From positions 434,001-498,000 of the forward strand of contig NZ_JADCUC010000001.1 in the NCBI RefSeq assembly GCF_016464365.1: a DNA stretch of 64,000 bases. Reading direction: 5' to 3'. Source of the DNA: Sandaracinobacteroides hominis. Its GTDB lineage: Bacteria; Pseudomonadota; Alphaproteobacteria; Sphingomonadales; Sphingomonadaceae. Made by a program: the position numbers and the translations under genes. A model generated the notes under the pieces. It saw only the letters and a list, made by a program, of their open reading frames with translations, searched no databases and was not told the origin of the DNA. Shown here in pieces: positions 1-11,979 of the stretch (position 1 is its first letter; each line of letters starts with the position of its first letter).

Positions 1-1079
<1,079 letters not shown>

Positions 1080-1090
1080 GGGGGCGTTTC

Positions 1091-2449
1091 ATGGCCATCA
1101 ATATCACCATGCCGGCGCTTTCCCCGACGATGGAAACGGGGACGCTGGCGAAGTGGCTCATCAAGGTGGGCGACAAGGTCAAGCCGGGCGACATCATTGC
1201 CGAGATCGAGACCGACAAGGCGACCATGGAAGTGGAAGCCGTGGACGAGGGCGTGGTGACGGCGCTGCTGGTGGCCGAGGGAAGCGAGGAAGTTAAGGTG
1301 AACGCGGTGATCGCGACCTTGGCGGCGGAGGGGGAGGATGCTTCTCCGGCACCGGCGTCCGAGCCTGCGTCTGCGCCTGCACCGGCGGTGAAGGCGGAAG
1401 CGCCTGCACAGGCGGCCAAGGCCGAACCCGCTCCTGCCGTTGCACCTGCTCCGGCCTCTGCGCCTGCTCCTGCGCCTGCGGCAACGCCGGCGCCCAAGGC
1501 GGAGGCGGCACCTGCCGCCGTGCCGGTGAAGGAGGGACGCATAGCCGCCTCCCCGCTGGCCAAGCGCATTGCCGAGCTGAGTGGTGTGGATCTGTCGGCG
1601 CTGAAGGGCAGCGGGCCCAATGGGCGGATCGTGAAGGCGGATGTGGAAGCGGCAGCGGGCAAGGCTCCGGTGGTTTCCGTGCTGCCTTCGGTGGCAGCGG
1701 CGCCTGCTGCTCCGGTGGCCGAAAAGGCTGCTGTTGCTGCGGCGCCCGTGGATGGCGGTGCACCGTTCGAAGCGGTGAAGCTGTCGCAGATGCGCAAGAC
1801 GATTGCGCGCAGGCTGACCGAATCGAAGCAGACGGTTCCGCATTTCTATCTGACCGTCGATGTGCGGCTGGATGCGCTGCTGAAGCTGCGCGGCGAGCTG
1901 AACAAGGCGCTGGAAGTGCAGGGCGTGAAGCTGTCGGTGAACGACCTGCTGGTGAAGGCATTGGGGCTGGCGCTGCATGCGATTCCGGACGCCAATGCGA
2001 GTTTTGCCGGCGATACGCTGAAGAAGTTCAGCCGCGCCGATGTCTCGGTGGCGGTGGCGATCCCCGGTGGGCTTATCACGCCGGTGATCCGCGACGCCGG
2101 GAACAAGCGATTGTCGGTGATTGCGACGGAGATGAAGGATCTGGCCGCACGGGCGAAGGCCGGCAAGCTGCAGCCGAGCGAATATACCGGCGGCACGGCC
2201 AGCATCTCCAACCTGGGCATGTACGGCATCAAGCAGTTCGACGCGGTGATCAACCCGCCCGAGGGCATGATCCTGGCGGTGGGGGCGGGCGAGAAGCGGC
2301 CCTATGTTGTCGATGACGCGCTGGCGATTGCGACGGTGATGTCGGCGACGGGCAGTTTCGACCATCGCGCCATCGATGGGGCGGTAGGCGCCGAGTTGAT
2401 GGGGGCTTTCAAGAAGCTGGTCGAAAATCCGCTGGGGATGCTGGCATGA
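1091..2449 (+). CDS. pdhC: Pyruvate dehydrogenase E2, dihydrolipoamide acetyltransferase
   Basis: It is the acetyltransferase core of the pyruvate dehydrogenase complex and passes the acetyl group from lipoate to CoA. The 452 residues comprise a single lipoyl domain (about 1-77, lipoylated Lys43 in ETDKATMEV), a long Ala/Pro-rich swinging arm (about 85-145), an E1/E3-binding domain (about 148-188, [13 protein letters not shown]) and the catalytic domain, ending with the active-site motif FDHRAIDG (His425, Asp429). A GAGGGGG ribosome site sits six bases before the ATG. It starts 11 bases after pdhB and overlaps lpdA by four. The low-complexity linker generates long false open frames on the other strand. 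Confidence 0.97.
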   Translation: MAINITMPALSPTMETGTLAKWLIKVGDKVKPGDIIAEIETDKATMEVEAVDEGVVTALLVAEGSEEVKVNAVIATLAAEGEDASPAPASEPASAPAPAVKAEAPAQAAKAEPAPAVAPAPASAPAPAPAATPAPKAEAAPAAVPVKEGRIAASPLAKRIAELSGVDLSALKGSGPNGRIVKADVEAAAGKAPVVSVLPSVAAAPAAPVAEKAAVAAAPVDGGAPFEAVKLSQMRKTIARRLTESKQTVPHFYLTVDVRLDALLKLRGELNKALEVQGVKLSVNDLLVKALGLALHAIPDANASFAGDTLKKFSRADVSVAVAIPGGLITPVIRDAGNKRLSVIATEMKDLAARAKAGKLQPSEYTGGTASISNLGMYGIKQFDAVINPPEGMILAVGAGEKRPYVVDDALAIATVMSATGSFDHRAIDGAVGAELMGAFKKLVENPLGMLA

Positions 2450-3819
2450 GCGTGGAACAGTTTGACCTCGTCATCATCGGCTCCGGACCTGGTGGGTATG
2501 TGGCGGCCATCCGGGCTTCGCAGCTGGGGCTGAAAGTTGCCATTGTCGAGCGCGAGCGGTTGGGCGGGATCTGCCTCAACTGGGGGTGTATCCCGACGAA
2601 AGCGCTGCTGCGCTCGTCCGAGATCAAGCATTATATGGACCATGCCTCGGCCTATGGTCTGGCGGCCGAAAAGATCAGCTTCGATCTGGCGGCGGTGACG
2701 GAGCGCAGCCGGAAGGTTGCGAACCAGCTGAATTCAGGCGTGAAGGGCCTGATGAAGAAGAACAAGGTGACGGTCGTCGAAGGCGTTGCCGTGCTGAAGT
2801 CCGCGACTTCCGTGCAGGTGGGTGAGCGGACGCTGGAGGCGAAGAATGTGATCGTGGCAACCGGCGCGCGGGCGCGGGAGCTGCCGCATCTGAAGGCCGA
2901 TGGCGAGCGGGTGTGGACCTATCGCCATGCGCTGGTGCCGCCGGCGATGCCGACCGACCTGCTGGTGATTGGCTCCGGCGCGATTGGCGTCGAGTTTGCG
3001 AGCTTCTACAAGGATATGGGGGCGAAGGTTACCATCATCGAGATGCTGGACCGCATCCTGCCGGTGGAAGATTCGGAAATTTCCGCCTTTGTCGAGAAAT
3101 CGTTGAAAAAGCAGGGGATGACCATTCGCACCAAATCCTCGGTCGACAAGATTGAGGTGACGAAGGACGGCGTGACCGCGACCATCAGCGGCGAGACGCA
3201 GACGTTCAGCCATGTGATCGTGGCCATCGGCATTGTGCCGAACACCGAGAATCTGGGGCTGGAAGCGCTGGGCGTGGCGCTGGACCGCGGCCATATCGTG
3301 ACCAACGAATGGGGTCAGACCAATGTGCCGGGCCTTTGGGCGATCGGCGACGTGGCGGGCGCCCCCTGGCTGGCGCACAAGGCGAGCCATGAAGGCGTGG
3401 TCGCGGTGGAGAAGATCGCCGGCGATTCGCACGCGCATCCGATGGACAAGTCCAACATTCCCGGCTGCACCTATTCGCGGCCGCAGGTGGCAAGCGTCGG
3501 GCTGACCGAGGCGAAGGCGAAGGAAGCCGGGTATGACGTGAAGGTGGGACGCTTCCCCTTCATCGGCAACGGCAAGGCGATTGCGCTGGGCGAGACCGAG
3601 GGCATCGTGAAGACGGTGTTCGATGCGAAGACCGGGGCGTTGCTGGGTGCGCATATGGCCGGCGCGGAAGTGACCGAACTGATCCAGGGCTATGTGATCG
3701 CGCGGCAGTGCGAGGCAACGGAAGCCGAGCTGATGGCGACGATCTTCGCGCATCCGACCATTTCGGAGACGATGCACGAGGCGGTGCTGGATGCCTATGG
3801 GCGGGTCCTTCACATCTGA
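2446..3819 (+). CDS. lpdA: Dihydrolipoyl dehydrogenase (E3)
   Basis: It is the FAD-dependent E3 subunit that reoxidises dihydrolipoate with NAD+. At 457 residues it has the family length. It shows the FAD-binding GSGPGGY near residue 13, the redox disulfide Cys43/Cys48 in [15 protein letters not shown], a central NAD-binding [17 protein letters not shown], the second FAD motif [16 protein letters not shown], and the C-terminal catalytic HPTISE. Its ATG overlaps the pdhC stop (ATGA), so translation is probably coupled. Its place directly after E2 suggests it serves the pyruvate complex, although E3 is often shared with 2-oxoglutarate dehydrogenase. Confidence 0.97.
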   Translation: MSVEQFDLVIIGSGPGGYVAAIRASQLGLKVAIVERERLGGICLNWGCIPTKALLRSSEIKHYMDHASAYGLAAEKISFDLAAVTERSRKVANQLNSGVKGLMKKNKVTVVEGVAVLKSATSVQVGERTLEAKNVIVATGARARELPHLKADGERVWTYRHALVPPAMPTDLLVIGSGAIGVEFASFYKDMGAKVTIIEMLDRILPVEDSEISAFVEKSLKKQGMTIRTKSSVDKIEVTKDGVTATISGETQTFSHVIVAIGIVPNTENLGLEALGVALDRGHIVTNEWGQTNVPGLWAIGDVAGAPWLAHKASHEGVVAVEKIAGDSHAHPMDKSNIPGCTYSRPQVASVGLTEAKAKEAGYDVKVGRFPFIGNGKAIALGETEGIVKTVFDAKTGALLGAHMAGAEVTELIQGYVIARQCEATEAELMATIFAHPTISETMHEAVLDAYGRVLHI

Positions 3820-4315
3820 TTCCGTTCGCGCCGCGTCTCGGGCGGACGCGGCCGCCTGCGCCGAAATCTATCGGCCGCATGTAGAGCATGGGACTGCGAC
3901 CTTCGAGACGGAGGCGCCGGACGTAGGCGAAATGGAAGCGCGAATTGGCCGCTGCCTGGAAAGGGGCTGGCCATGGCTGGTGGCGGAGCGCGACGGGGAG
4001 ATGATCGGCTATGCCTATTGCACGCAGTTCCGGGACCGGGCGGCCTATCGGCATACGGCGGAGAACAGCGTCTATGTGCGCAGCGAGCTGGCGGGGCAGG
4101 GGGTTGGCCGGCTGCTGATGCAGGCGCTGCTGCCGGAAGCGCGAGCCTCGGGCTTTCAGCAGCTGATCGCGGTAATCGGCGACAGCGGCAATGCCGGCTC
4201 GATCGGGCTGCACCGGGCGTTCGGGTTTCGCGACGCGGGTGTGATGACCGAAGTTGGCTGCAAGTTCGGGCGTTGGATCGATGTCGTCTTCATGCAGCTG
4301 GAGCTGCGGCGCTAG
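3791..4315 (+). CDS. GNAT family N-acetyltransferase (phosphinothricin acetyltransferase-like)
   Basis: This is an acetyl-CoA-dependent N-acetyltransferase of about 174 residues. The N-terminal VRAASRADAAACAEIYRPHV and the acetyl-CoA motif ELAGQGVGRLLMQALL (near residues 98-113) resemble the PAT/YncA (MnaT) subfamily. The latter acts on small amino-acid analogues such as phosphinothricin or methionine sulfone, so the real substrate is uncertain. Two ATGs, at 3791 and 3797, are possible; both lie inside the 3' end of lpdA, implying cotranscription. Its stop overlaps the stop of the convergent carbonic anhydrase within a shared CTAG. Confidence 0.85.
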   Translation: MPMGGSFTSDSVRAASRADAAACAEIYRPHVEHGTATFETEAPDVGEMEARIGRCLERGWPWLVAERDGEMIGYAYCTQFRDRAAYRHTAENSVYVRSELAGQGVGRLLMQALLPEARASGFQQLIAVIGDSGNAGSIGLHRAFGFRDAGVMTEVGCKFGRWIDVVFMQLELRR

Positions 4316-4962
4316 AGTTCCACCGGGACCGACTGGAACTGGCCGCTCGTGCCATCGAGGACGCGCAGCGCACCTTCGGCGATGTCGAAGATGACACCGT
4401 GCATTTCGAGCCCGCGCTTCTTCACCGCCTGCGCGACGAAGGGATAGCTGGCGAGGTTCTCAAGGCTGAGGCGGACGGCGGCCTGCTCCAGCGCCCGCTG
4501 CGCATCGATGTCCGGGGAGAGGGCGGAGGCGGCCTTCACCGAATCGCGGGCCGGGGCAATGAATTCCATCCATTCGTGGATGTGCTGGCCGGCACCGGAG
4601 ACGGCATTGTCGAACGCGCCCGAGAGTGAGGCGGCGATGCCGCCGCAGCGACCGTGGCCGAAAACGACGAGATGATCGACCTCAAGGATGGTGACGGCAT
4701 ATTCCAGCGCAGCGGCGACGCTGGACTGGCCGTGGATTGCCGAGAGCGGCGGCACCAGATTGGCGATGTTGCGCAGGACGAACATCTGCCCGGGCGCGGC
4801 GTCAAACACGCGCGTGGGGTCAACACGGCTGTCCGAGCAGGCGATGACCATCACCTTCGGCGACTGGCCCTGCGCCAGATGATCGTAACGCTCGCGCTGT
4901 TCGCGGTAGGCGCCGAGGCGGAAGCGACGGTAACCCTCTATGAGTATATCAAATTCCGACAT
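4312..4962 (-). CDS. can: Beta-class carbonic anhydrase
   Basis: It interconverts CO2 and bicarbonate. The zinc ligands and catalytic dyad of the beta class are present: Cys42-Ser-Asp44-Ser-Arg46 in ACSDSRVDP, then His103 and Cys106 in FGHGRCGG (numbering from the ATG at 4962). An upstream ATG at 4983 would add MLGMRPG, but MSEFDILIEGYRRFR matches the usual N-terminus better. The 216-residue length fits the family. It is transcribed convergently to the upstream acetyltransferase gene, and the two stop codons interlock. Confidence 0.95.
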   Translation of the reverse strand: MSEFDILIEGYRRFRLGAYREQRERYDHLAQGQSPKVMVIACSDSRVDPTRVFDAAPGQMFVLRNIANLVPPLSAIHGQSSVAAALEYAVTILEVDHLVVFGHGRCGGIAASLSGAFDNAVSGAGQHIHEWMEFIAPARDSVKAASALSPDIDAQRALEQAAVRLSLENLASYPFVAQAVKKRGLEMHGVIFDIAEGALRVLDGTSGQFQSVPVEL

Positions 4963-5024
4963 GCCCGGCCTCATGCCCAACAATATCGAAAAGGGGAAGG
5001 GTGGATTTGGTCTGAGTCGCGCCC

Positions 5025-5573
5025 CTAGACCTTCTGCTGCTGGGCGCGCTGTTCGGCGGCGGACTTCAGGATTTCGTAAGCCGCCTGGATTGCCTGGAAG
5101 CGCTGGGCGGCTTCGGTGTTTCCGGGGTTCAGATCTGGGTGGTTTTCCTTGGCCATGCGCCGGTGGGCCGCCTTGATGGCGGCTTCGTCGGTGTCTGGCG
5201 GCAGGTCGAACAGGCGGAGCGCGTCGAGTTCGGCGCGGGTGCGGCTGCCGTCGCCTTCGCCCCAGGCCCAGTGGCGGGCGCGTTCATAGCTGCGCTGGCC
5301 GCGGGTTTCCTGCTCTTCCTGGGCGGCGGCTTCCTCGTCGGTCAGCTGCTCGAAGTAATTCCAGCCCTTGTTGTACTCGGCTGCGTGCGCTTCGCAGAAA
5401 TACCAGCGCTCCGGGCGGTTCGGCGCCTTGGGGGCGGGGCAGTTGCCGGGTTTGGTGCAACCGTGCCGATCGCACAGCCGCTGCGCCTGCGGTGCCCGGC
5501 CGGCACCGTCATAGTCACGCCAGCGCGGGAAGCCCCAATCGTGGCTGCGGCCCTGCCGGCTCATTGGCTCCAC
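5025..5573 (-). CDS. J-domain (DnaJ-like) protein with N-terminal Cys-rich segment
   Basis: This 182-residue protein has a C-terminal J domain (about residues 120-178) with the HPD tripeptide in KENHPDLNPG, needed to stimulate a DnaK-type ATPase. The N-terminal half has the Cys/His pattern RLCDRHGCTKPGNCPAP followed by WYFCEAHAAEYNKGWNYF, a hallmark of a conserved alphaproteobacterial J-protein family that could bind a metal. It lacks the Gly/Phe linker and substrate-binding domains of true DnaJ, so it is a specialised co-chaperone of unknown client. Start is ATG 5573 or ATG 5564. Its start overlaps the end of the next upstream gene by 13 bases. Confidence 0.88.
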   Translation of the reverse strand: MEPMSRQGRSHDWGFPRWRDYDGAGRAPQAQRLCDRHGCTKPGNCPAPKAPNRPERWYFCEAHAAEYNKGWNYFEQLTDEEAAAQEEQETRGQRSYERARHWAWGEGDGSRTRAELDALRLFDLPPDTDEAAIKAAHRRMAKENHPDLNPGNTEAAQRFQAIQAAYEILKSAAEQRAQQQKV

Positions 5574-6031
5574 TCGAATCGCATCAGGTCAGGTTCTACC
5601 CGGCCGAGGCGTGCTTCAACGGAAAACAGCAGCTCGTGGCTGAAATGGCGCAGGGGGGCGTCGCGACGACCGGCTGGGGAGGCGATGAAGGCGTTCACCC
5701 GCGCACAGATGGGGCCTTCGCCGCCGGAATGGAAGGCGCGCGCGGACGCGATCCAATATTGGGTGAGGGTTTCGTGATAGCCTTGGGTGCTGTCGTTCAC
5801 GCCTCCGACGGAGACATTGTAGGCGGAGATGATGCCGGGCAGAGCGGTTTCTAGCGGCAGGTCGTGTTCGATGACCAGCACCGAAACGGCGCATAGATGG
5901 GCTTCGTGCGTCCATTCCGGCCGCGGCAAGGTGCGGGCGAGCAGCCCCGAGGCCACTCGCCTGACTTCATCGTCCGTCCCGTAAAGGCGGGGCGGAAACT
6001 CTTCCGCCCCGGCTAGCAAGCTAGGCGGCAC
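5561..6031 (-). CDS. Conserved hypothetical protein (not recognised)
   Basis: I do not recognise this 156-residue protein. It looks soluble, with no signal peptide or membrane segment, and is rich in conserved-looking aromatic and His residues: PRPEWTHEAHLCAVSVL (residues 37-53) and TQGYHETLTQYWI (residues 82-94). The spaced WTHEAH and YHE histidines and acids could bind a metal or form a helical-bundle active site, but that is only a guess. The only start giving this length is a GTG; a TTG a few codons in is possible. It overlaps the J-domain gene downstream by 13 bases, so the two are likely cotranscribed. Confidence 0.7.
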   Translation of the reverse strand: MPPSLLAGAEEFPPRLYGTDDEVRRVASGLLARTLPRPEWTHEAHLCAVSVLVIEHDLPLETALPGIISAYNVSVGGVNDSTQGYHETLTQYWIASARAFHSGGEGPICARVNAFIASPAGRRDAPLRHFSHELLFSVEARLGRVEPDLMRFEWSQ

Positions 6032-6058
6032 AGTCCTTGCCCAAGGTGTATGCGCGGC

Positions 6059-7681
<1,623 letters not shown>

Positions 7682-7731
7682 TTTGTTTATCACATAATTA
7701 TTATAACTTGGCGCTCAGCCATGCCGCTGTC

Positions 7732-7743
7732 GCATACGTATGC
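7732..7743. promoter_or_regulatory. 12-bp perfect palindrome in the pckA/chvI intergenic region
   Basis: GCATACGTATGC is a perfect palindrome 51 bases upstream of the pckA ATG and about 130 bases upstream of chvI. An AT-rich stretch, TTATAATAATTAT on the minus strand, lies between it and pckA and could hold a -10 element. Palindromes this long in a divergent promoter region are plausible operators; the cognate regulator is not identifiable from the site. Confidence 0.4.
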
Positions 7744-7872
7744 ACAAATTCCCTACTCAAGCGAATCCGGGCTGTGAAGCACTGAGAAGATGTAGCTTTG
7801 GCGGGAACGGCGTTAGCAGCTATACGCCTTGGGCATGACCAGCTGTGCAGCCTATCCGACGAATGCGCCAAG

Positions 7873-8595
7873 ATGGACATGAGCCAGGCGCCCGCGACCA
7901 TCGCGCTGGTCGATGACGACCGCAATATCCTCACCTCTGTAAGCCTGGCGCTGCAGGCCGAGGGCTTCACGACTCGGGTCTATGCCGATGGGGCGGCCGG
8001 GCTGAAGGGGTGCATCGAGAACCCGCCGGATCTTGCCGTGGTGGATATCAAGATGCCGCGGATGGACGGCATGGAGATGCTGCGCCGCCTGCGGGAAAAA
8101 TCCGACCTGCCGGTGATCTTCCTGACCTCCAAGGATACCGAGATCGACGAGGCGCTGGGGCTGGCAATGGGAGCCGACGATTATATCGGCAAGCCCTTCA
8201 GCCAGCGGCTGCTGATCGAGCGGATTCGCGCGGTGCTGCGGCGGACGGCGAACCGGCGCAACGGGGCGGCAGAGAGCGAACCGCCGGCCGAGCCGATCGT
8301 GCGCGGCAAGCTGGAGATGGACCCGGCCCGGCACCGGGTGCGCTGGGGCGGGCGCGACGTGGCGCTGACGGTGACCGAGTTCCTGATCCTGGATGCGCTG
8401 GCGCAGCGGCCGGGGTTCGTGAAATCCCGCGATCAGCTCATGGACGTGGCCTATGCCCATGACAGCTATGTCGATGACCGGACGATCGACAGCCATATCA
8501 AGCGGTTGCGCAAGAAGTTCCGGGTTGTGGACCATGATTTCAAGGCGATAGAGACGCTCTATGGAGTGGGCTACCGGTTCGATCAGGAAGACTGA
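7873..8595 (+). CDS. chvI: Response regulator ChvI (OmpR/PhoB family)
   Basis: It is the DNA-binding output protein of the ChvG-ChvI envelope and acid stress system. The receiver domain (about residues 8-122) has the acidic pocket DDD near residues 14-16, phospho-acceptor Asp58 in [11 protein letters not shown] and the conserved KPF loop. A winged-helix domain follows (about 140-238; [25 protein letters not shown]). The ATG at 7873 gives 240 residues, the normal length; extending to 7798 adds an unrelated N-terminus. The sensor kinase gene begins three bases after its stop. Confidence 0.94.
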   Translation: MDMSQAPATIALVDDDRNILTSVSLALQAEGFTTRVYADGAAGLKGCIENPPDLAVVDIKMPRMDGMEMLRRLREKSDLPVIFLTSKDTEIDEALGLAMGADDYIGKPFSQRLLIERIRAVLRRTANRRNGAAESEPPAEPIVRGKLEMDPARHRVRWGGRDVALTVTEFLILDALAQRPGFVKSRDQLMDVAYAHDSYVDDRTIDSHIKRLRKKFRVVDHDFKAIETLYGVGYRFDQED

Positions 8596-8598
8596 GGC

Positions 8599-10188
8599 GT
8601 GAACGCGCCGATGCAGCAGAACTTGCGCTCGTCGCGTCGGGCTGCCGATCCGGGTTTTTCCGGCTGGCGGTCGCTGGTTACCCGGATCCTGGTCGTCAAT
8701 CTGGTGGCGTTGCTGGCTCTGGCCGGCGCGCTTTTCTATATTGAAGGCTTCCGCAGCCGGCTGATCGAAACGCGCGAGCAGGAGCTGCTCCGGCAGGGCG
8801 AGATCATTGCCCAGTTTCTGGAAAATCAGGGGTTGCTGGCGGGGGCGCCGGCGATCCTGGATATTTCGAGCCCCAGGGGCACGCGAATCCGCCTGTATGA
8901 CGCGGCGGGCAAGCTGATCGTGGACAATTGGTCGAACCCGAAGGTGCAGCGGTTCCAGCTGGTTGACCCGACGACGGCAGGGTTTCGCCGGCAGAGCGCC
9001 ATCTTCATCGACCGGATCGTCGATTTCGTGACCGGTGAACCCGAGGCGCCGCCGATGCTGCAGGGCAGACAGGGCATCGCGGCGGATGCGCAGGACGTGC
9101 AGCGCGTGGCGGCTTCTGGAAAGGCGCACAGCTGGCCGCGGCAGACGGAGGACCGACTGGTGGTGCTGCATGCAGCCGTTCCGTTGCAGGGACCGGGGAT
9201 GCCGCCTTCGCCGGTAGTGCTGCTGAGCGTGGATACGCCGGATGTGATCGATCTGGTGCGGCGGGAGCGCGCGGCCTCGTTCCTGGTGTTCCTGGCGGTG
9301 CTGGCGGTTTCGCTGACGCTCAGCGCCTATCTGGCGCGGACCATCGTGGTGCCATTGCGGCAGCTGGCACTGGCTGCGCACCGGTTTCGGCTGGGGCGCC
9401 AGCGCGATGTGGTGGTACCGCGCCTGCCTCATAGAAGAGACGAGATCGGTGGGCTCGCGCGGGCGTTGGCCGACATGACGGCGGCGCTGAGGCAGCGCAT
9501 CGATGCGACCGAGGCCTTTGCCGCGGATGTCGCCCATGAGCTGAAGAACCCGCTGGCCAGCCTGCGCAGTGCGGTGGAGGCGCTGGGCAGTGTGAAGGAT
9601 GCGAAGGCGCGCGCACAGCTGTTCGGGCTGATCGACGAGGATGTGCGGCGGATCGACCGGCTGATCACCGATATTTCGGCGGCATCGCGGCTGGACGCCG
9701 AATTGTCGCGCGCGCGGATGCAGCCGGTGGATGTGTCGCAGCTGGTTTCCGGCCTGCAGGCGGCGCAAACGGCGGCCGGGCCGTGGCGGAACGGTGTGGC
9801 GCTGAAAACGAAGCTGGCGCCCAAGGGCGAAACCCTCGTGTGGTCCGACGGCGATCGGTTGTTGCAGGTGCTCAACAACCTTATCGACAATGCGCTGAGC
9901 TTCTCGCCCGAGGGCGGGGAGATCGGGGTGGAGGTCTCCCGCCGGGGCAATGCGGTGGAAGTGCGGGTGACCGACCAGGGCCCCGGCGTGCCCAGGGAGG
10001 CGCGCGATGCGATCTTCGAGCGCTTCTATTCCGAGCGCCCGCGGCATGAGGATTATGGCAAGCACAGCGGGCTGGGGCTTTCCATCGCGCGCGCCATCGT
10101 CGAGGCTATGGATGGTCAGATCCGCGTGGACGACCGCGGGGATGGCAAGCCCGGGGCGGAGTTCACCATACGCCTTCCCGCGCTGTGA
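8599..10188 (+). CDS. chvG: Sensor histidine kinase ChvG
   Basis: This inner-membrane sensor kinase partners ChvI. The 529 residues have a short cytoplasmic N-terminus, a first membrane helix (about 26-48), a periplasmic domain of about 170 residues, a second membrane helix (about 218-238), a HAMP linker, the H-box FAADVAHELKNPLASL with phospho-acceptor His313, and an HATPase domain with NNLIDNAL, DQGPGVP and GLGLSIARAI. The start is GTG, only three bases after chvI. Its TGA shares bases with the GTG of hprK, tying envelope sensing to the PTS-output genes behind it. Confidence 0.94.
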   Translation: MNAPMQQNLRSSRRAADPGFSGWRSLVTRILVVNLVALLALAGALFYIEGFRSRLIETREQELLRQGEIIAQFLENQGLLAGAPAILDISSPRGTRIRLYDAAGKLIVDNWSNPKVQRFQLVDPTTAGFRRQSAIFIDRIVDFVTGEPEAPPMLQGRQGIAADAQDVQRVAASGKAHSWPRQTEDRLVVLHAAVPLQGPGMPPSPVVLLSVDTPDVIDLVRRERAASFLVFLAVLAVSLTLSAYLARTIVVPLRQLALAAHRFRLGRQRDVVVPRLPHRRDEIGGLARALADMTAALRQRIDATEAFAADVAHELKNPLASLRSAVEALGSVKDAKARAQLFGLIDEDVRRIDRLITDISAASRLDAELSRARMQPVDVSQLVSGLQAAQTAAGPWRNGVALKTKLAPKGETLVWSDGDRLLQVLNNLIDNALSFSPEGGEIGVEVSRRGNAVEVRVTDQGPGVPREARDAIFERFYSERPRHEDYGKHSGLGLSIARAIVEAMDGQIRVDDRGDGKPGAEFTIRLPAL

Positions 10189-10604
10189 ACCGCACCATCC
10201 ACGCCACGGCCGTTTCGATCGGCGGCGCCGGCGTGCTGCTGCTGGGGGAGCCCGGGTGCGGCAAATCCGATCTGGCGCTGCGGTTGATCGACCGGGGGGC
10301 AAGGCTGGTGGCGGACGACCGGGTGATAGCGCTGGCGGAGGACGGCGAGCTGCGCCTGTCTGCGCCGGAGACGCTGAAGGGCCTGATCGAAGTGCGGGGT
10401 GTCGGGATCCTGGCGATGCCCTTCGAAACCGGGGTTCGTGCCTGCCTGGCGGTTCGGTTCTCGGAGCGGCCCGAGCGGTTGCCGGAGCGGGAGCTGCTGT
10501 TGGTGGAGGGGGTAAGCCTTCCGGCGCTGTGGCTGGCGCCGTTCGAGGCGTCCACGCCGATCAAAGTGGAACTGGCAGTGGCACAAGTCGCAGCACGCGG
10601 CTAG
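10185..10604 (+). CDS. hprK: HPr kinase/phosphorylase, short alphaproteobacterial form
   Basis: It is predicted to phosphorylate HPr on a serine with ATP and to reverse the reaction, setting PTS output. At 139 residues only the catalytic domain is present: Walker A GEPGCGKSDLALRL (about residues 21-34), then DDRVIAL and IEVRGVGIL, the signature region of the family. The N-terminal domain of Gram-positive HprK is absent, as in other alphaproteobacteria. The GTG start overlaps the chvG stop by four bases, and rapZ begins ten bases after its stop. Confidence 0.92.
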   Translation: MNRTIHATAVSIGGAGVLLLGEPGCGKSDLALRLIDRGARLVADDRVIALAEDGELRLSAPETLKGLIEVRGVGILAMPFETGVRACLAVRFSERPERLPERELLLVEGVSLPALWLAPFEASTPIKVELAVAQVAARG

Positions 10605-10614
10605 AATCCCCCGC

Positions 10615-11556
10615 ATGACGGCAGACGCAAGGATCGATGAACCACCGCCTCCGGTGCTGGTGGTGACCGGGCTTTCCGGTGCGGGCAAGTCGACGGCGCT
10701 GAAGGCGCTTGAGGATGTCGGCTATGAGGCGGTGGACAATTTGCCGCTGTCGCTTCTGGGGCCCTTGCTTGCCGTGCCGGATGCCAACCGGCTGGCGATC
10801 GGCATCGATGCGCGGACGCGCGCCTTTGATCCGGAGCTGGTGCTGGACGCGATTGCCGACCATGCCATCAAGGGGCGTACCATCCGCATTCTGTATATCG
10901 ATTGCGCCGGCAACGAGCTGGTGCGGCGGTTTTCGGAGACCCGCAGGCGGCATCCGCTGGCGCTGGACAGGCCAGCGGGCGATGGCGTGGCGATGGAACG
11001 CGAGATGCTGGCCGAGCTGCGGCGGGTAGCCGATGTGGTGATCGATACCACCGATTTCAGCACGAACGACCTGCGGCGGGCCGTATCCACGCGCTTTGGG
11101 GCGCCCGGCCACAAGGCGTTGACCTTGACGCTGATGAGCTTTGGCTATGCGCGCGGGGTGCCGCGCGACGCGGATCTTGTATTCGATATGCGATTCCTGC
11201 GGAATCCGCACTGGATGCCGGATCTGCGGGCGAAAACCGGCACCGACCGGGCTGTTCGCGCCTATGTGGAGGGCGATCCGGGGTATCGCGAGGCCTTTGC
11301 GGCAATAGTTGCACTTCTAACTATGCTGTTGCCCGGCTATGCGCGGGAAGGACGTGCCTATCTGACGGTGGCTTTCGGCTGCACCGGCGGTCGGCATCGG
11401 TCTGTTGCAGTGGCGGAAGCAGCAGGAGAGGCGCTGCGGGAAGCCGGATGGGTGAATGCGGTGGTGCACCGCGACCGGACGCACGGGCCGGAAGACGATG
11501 CGCTGGATGCGGATGGGCATGGCCCTCAGCAGGCCGGCGGAGAGAAAGGACTGTAA
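10615..11556 (+). CDS. rapZ: RNase adapter protein RapZ (YvcJ family nucleotide-binding protein)
   Basis: This is an ATP/GTP-binding protein; in enterobacteria RapZ controls hexosamine synthesis by guiding RNase E to the sRNA GlmZ. The 313 residues include Walker A VTGLSGAGKSTALKALED (about residues 16-33), the conserved VDNLP, and C-terminal motifs MSFGYARGVP, DLVFDMRFLRNPH and FGCTGGRHRSVA typical of the family. The role in alphaproteobacteria, where GlmZ/GlmY are not known, is uncertain; here it sits between HprK and the PTS proteins. Its TAA shares its last A with the ATG of the EIIA gene. Confidence 0.95.
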   Translation: MTADARIDEPPPPVLVVTGLSGAGKSTALKALEDVGYEAVDNLPLSLLGPLLAVPDANRLAIGIDARTRAFDPELVLDAIADHAIKGRTIRILYIDCAGNELVRRFSETRRRHPLALDRPAGDGVAMEREMLAELRRVADVVIDTTDFSTNDLRRAVSTRFGAPGHKALTLTLMSFGYARGVPRDADLVFDMRFLRNPHWMPDLRAKTGTDRAVRAYVEGDPGYREAFAAIVALLTMLLPGYAREGRAYLTVAFGCTGGRHRSVAVAEAAGEALREAGWVNAVVHRDRTHGPEDDALDADGHGPQQAGGEKGL

Positions 11557-11960
11557 TGATTGGGTTGGTTCTGGTCACGCATGGCAAGCTGGCGACAGAG
11601 TTCGTCGCTGCCATGGAACATGTGGTGGGGCCGCAGCAGCAGTGCCAGGCGGTCTGCATCGAGGCCAACGACGACATGGAAGAGAAGCGGGCCGAAATCG
11701 CCCGCGCGGCAGCCGAAGTGGACAAGGGCGCGGGCGTGATCCTGCTGACCGACATGTTCGGCGGGACGCCTTCCAACCTTGCGATCTCGCTGCTGGGGCG
11801 GCCGAACCTGGAAGTGATTGCCGGCATCAACCTGCCGATGCTGATCAAGCTGGCCAGCGTGCGCAAAGCCAAGAGCGTGGGTGAAGCCGTGGATATGGCG
11901 CAGGAAGCTGGACGAAAATATATAAGCGTTGCAAGCAGGTTGCTTGGAGAAGCTGCATAA
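11556..11960 (+). CDS. PTS EIIA component, mannose/fructose type (regulatory)
   Basis: This small cytoplasmic phospho-carrier has 134 residues. Predicted phospho-acceptor His9 is in LVLVTHGKLA, and the family motif DMFGGTPSNLAISLL follows. No EIIB or EIIC (permease) gene is next to it, as is typical of the alphaproteobacterial PTS, where this EIIA is thought to have a signalling rather than a transport role. The start overlaps the rapZ stop (TAATG), and HPr follows 19 bases later, so the four genes from hprK form one translationally coupled unit. Confidence 0.94.
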   Translation: MIGLVLVTHGKLATEFVAAMEHVVGPQQQCQAVCIEANDDMEEKRAEIARAAAEVDKGAGVILLTDMFGGTPSNLAISLLGRPNLEVIAGINLPMLIKLASVRKAKSVGEAVDMAQEAGRKYISVASRLLGEAA

Positions 11961-11979
11961 CCATATAAACAAGCCGGGG

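Noticed and set aside
7852-10302. An 816-codon open frame on the minus strand across chvI-chvG.
   Set aside because: It is the antisense of well-supported genes; its Arg/His/Pro-rich translation has no domain. Long antisense frames are expected at this GC content.
11929-11979. Longer HPr starting at TTG 11929.
   Set aside because: It would overlap the EIIA gene by 32 bases and add an unrelated leader; the GTG at 11980 or TTG at 11989 gives the usual length.
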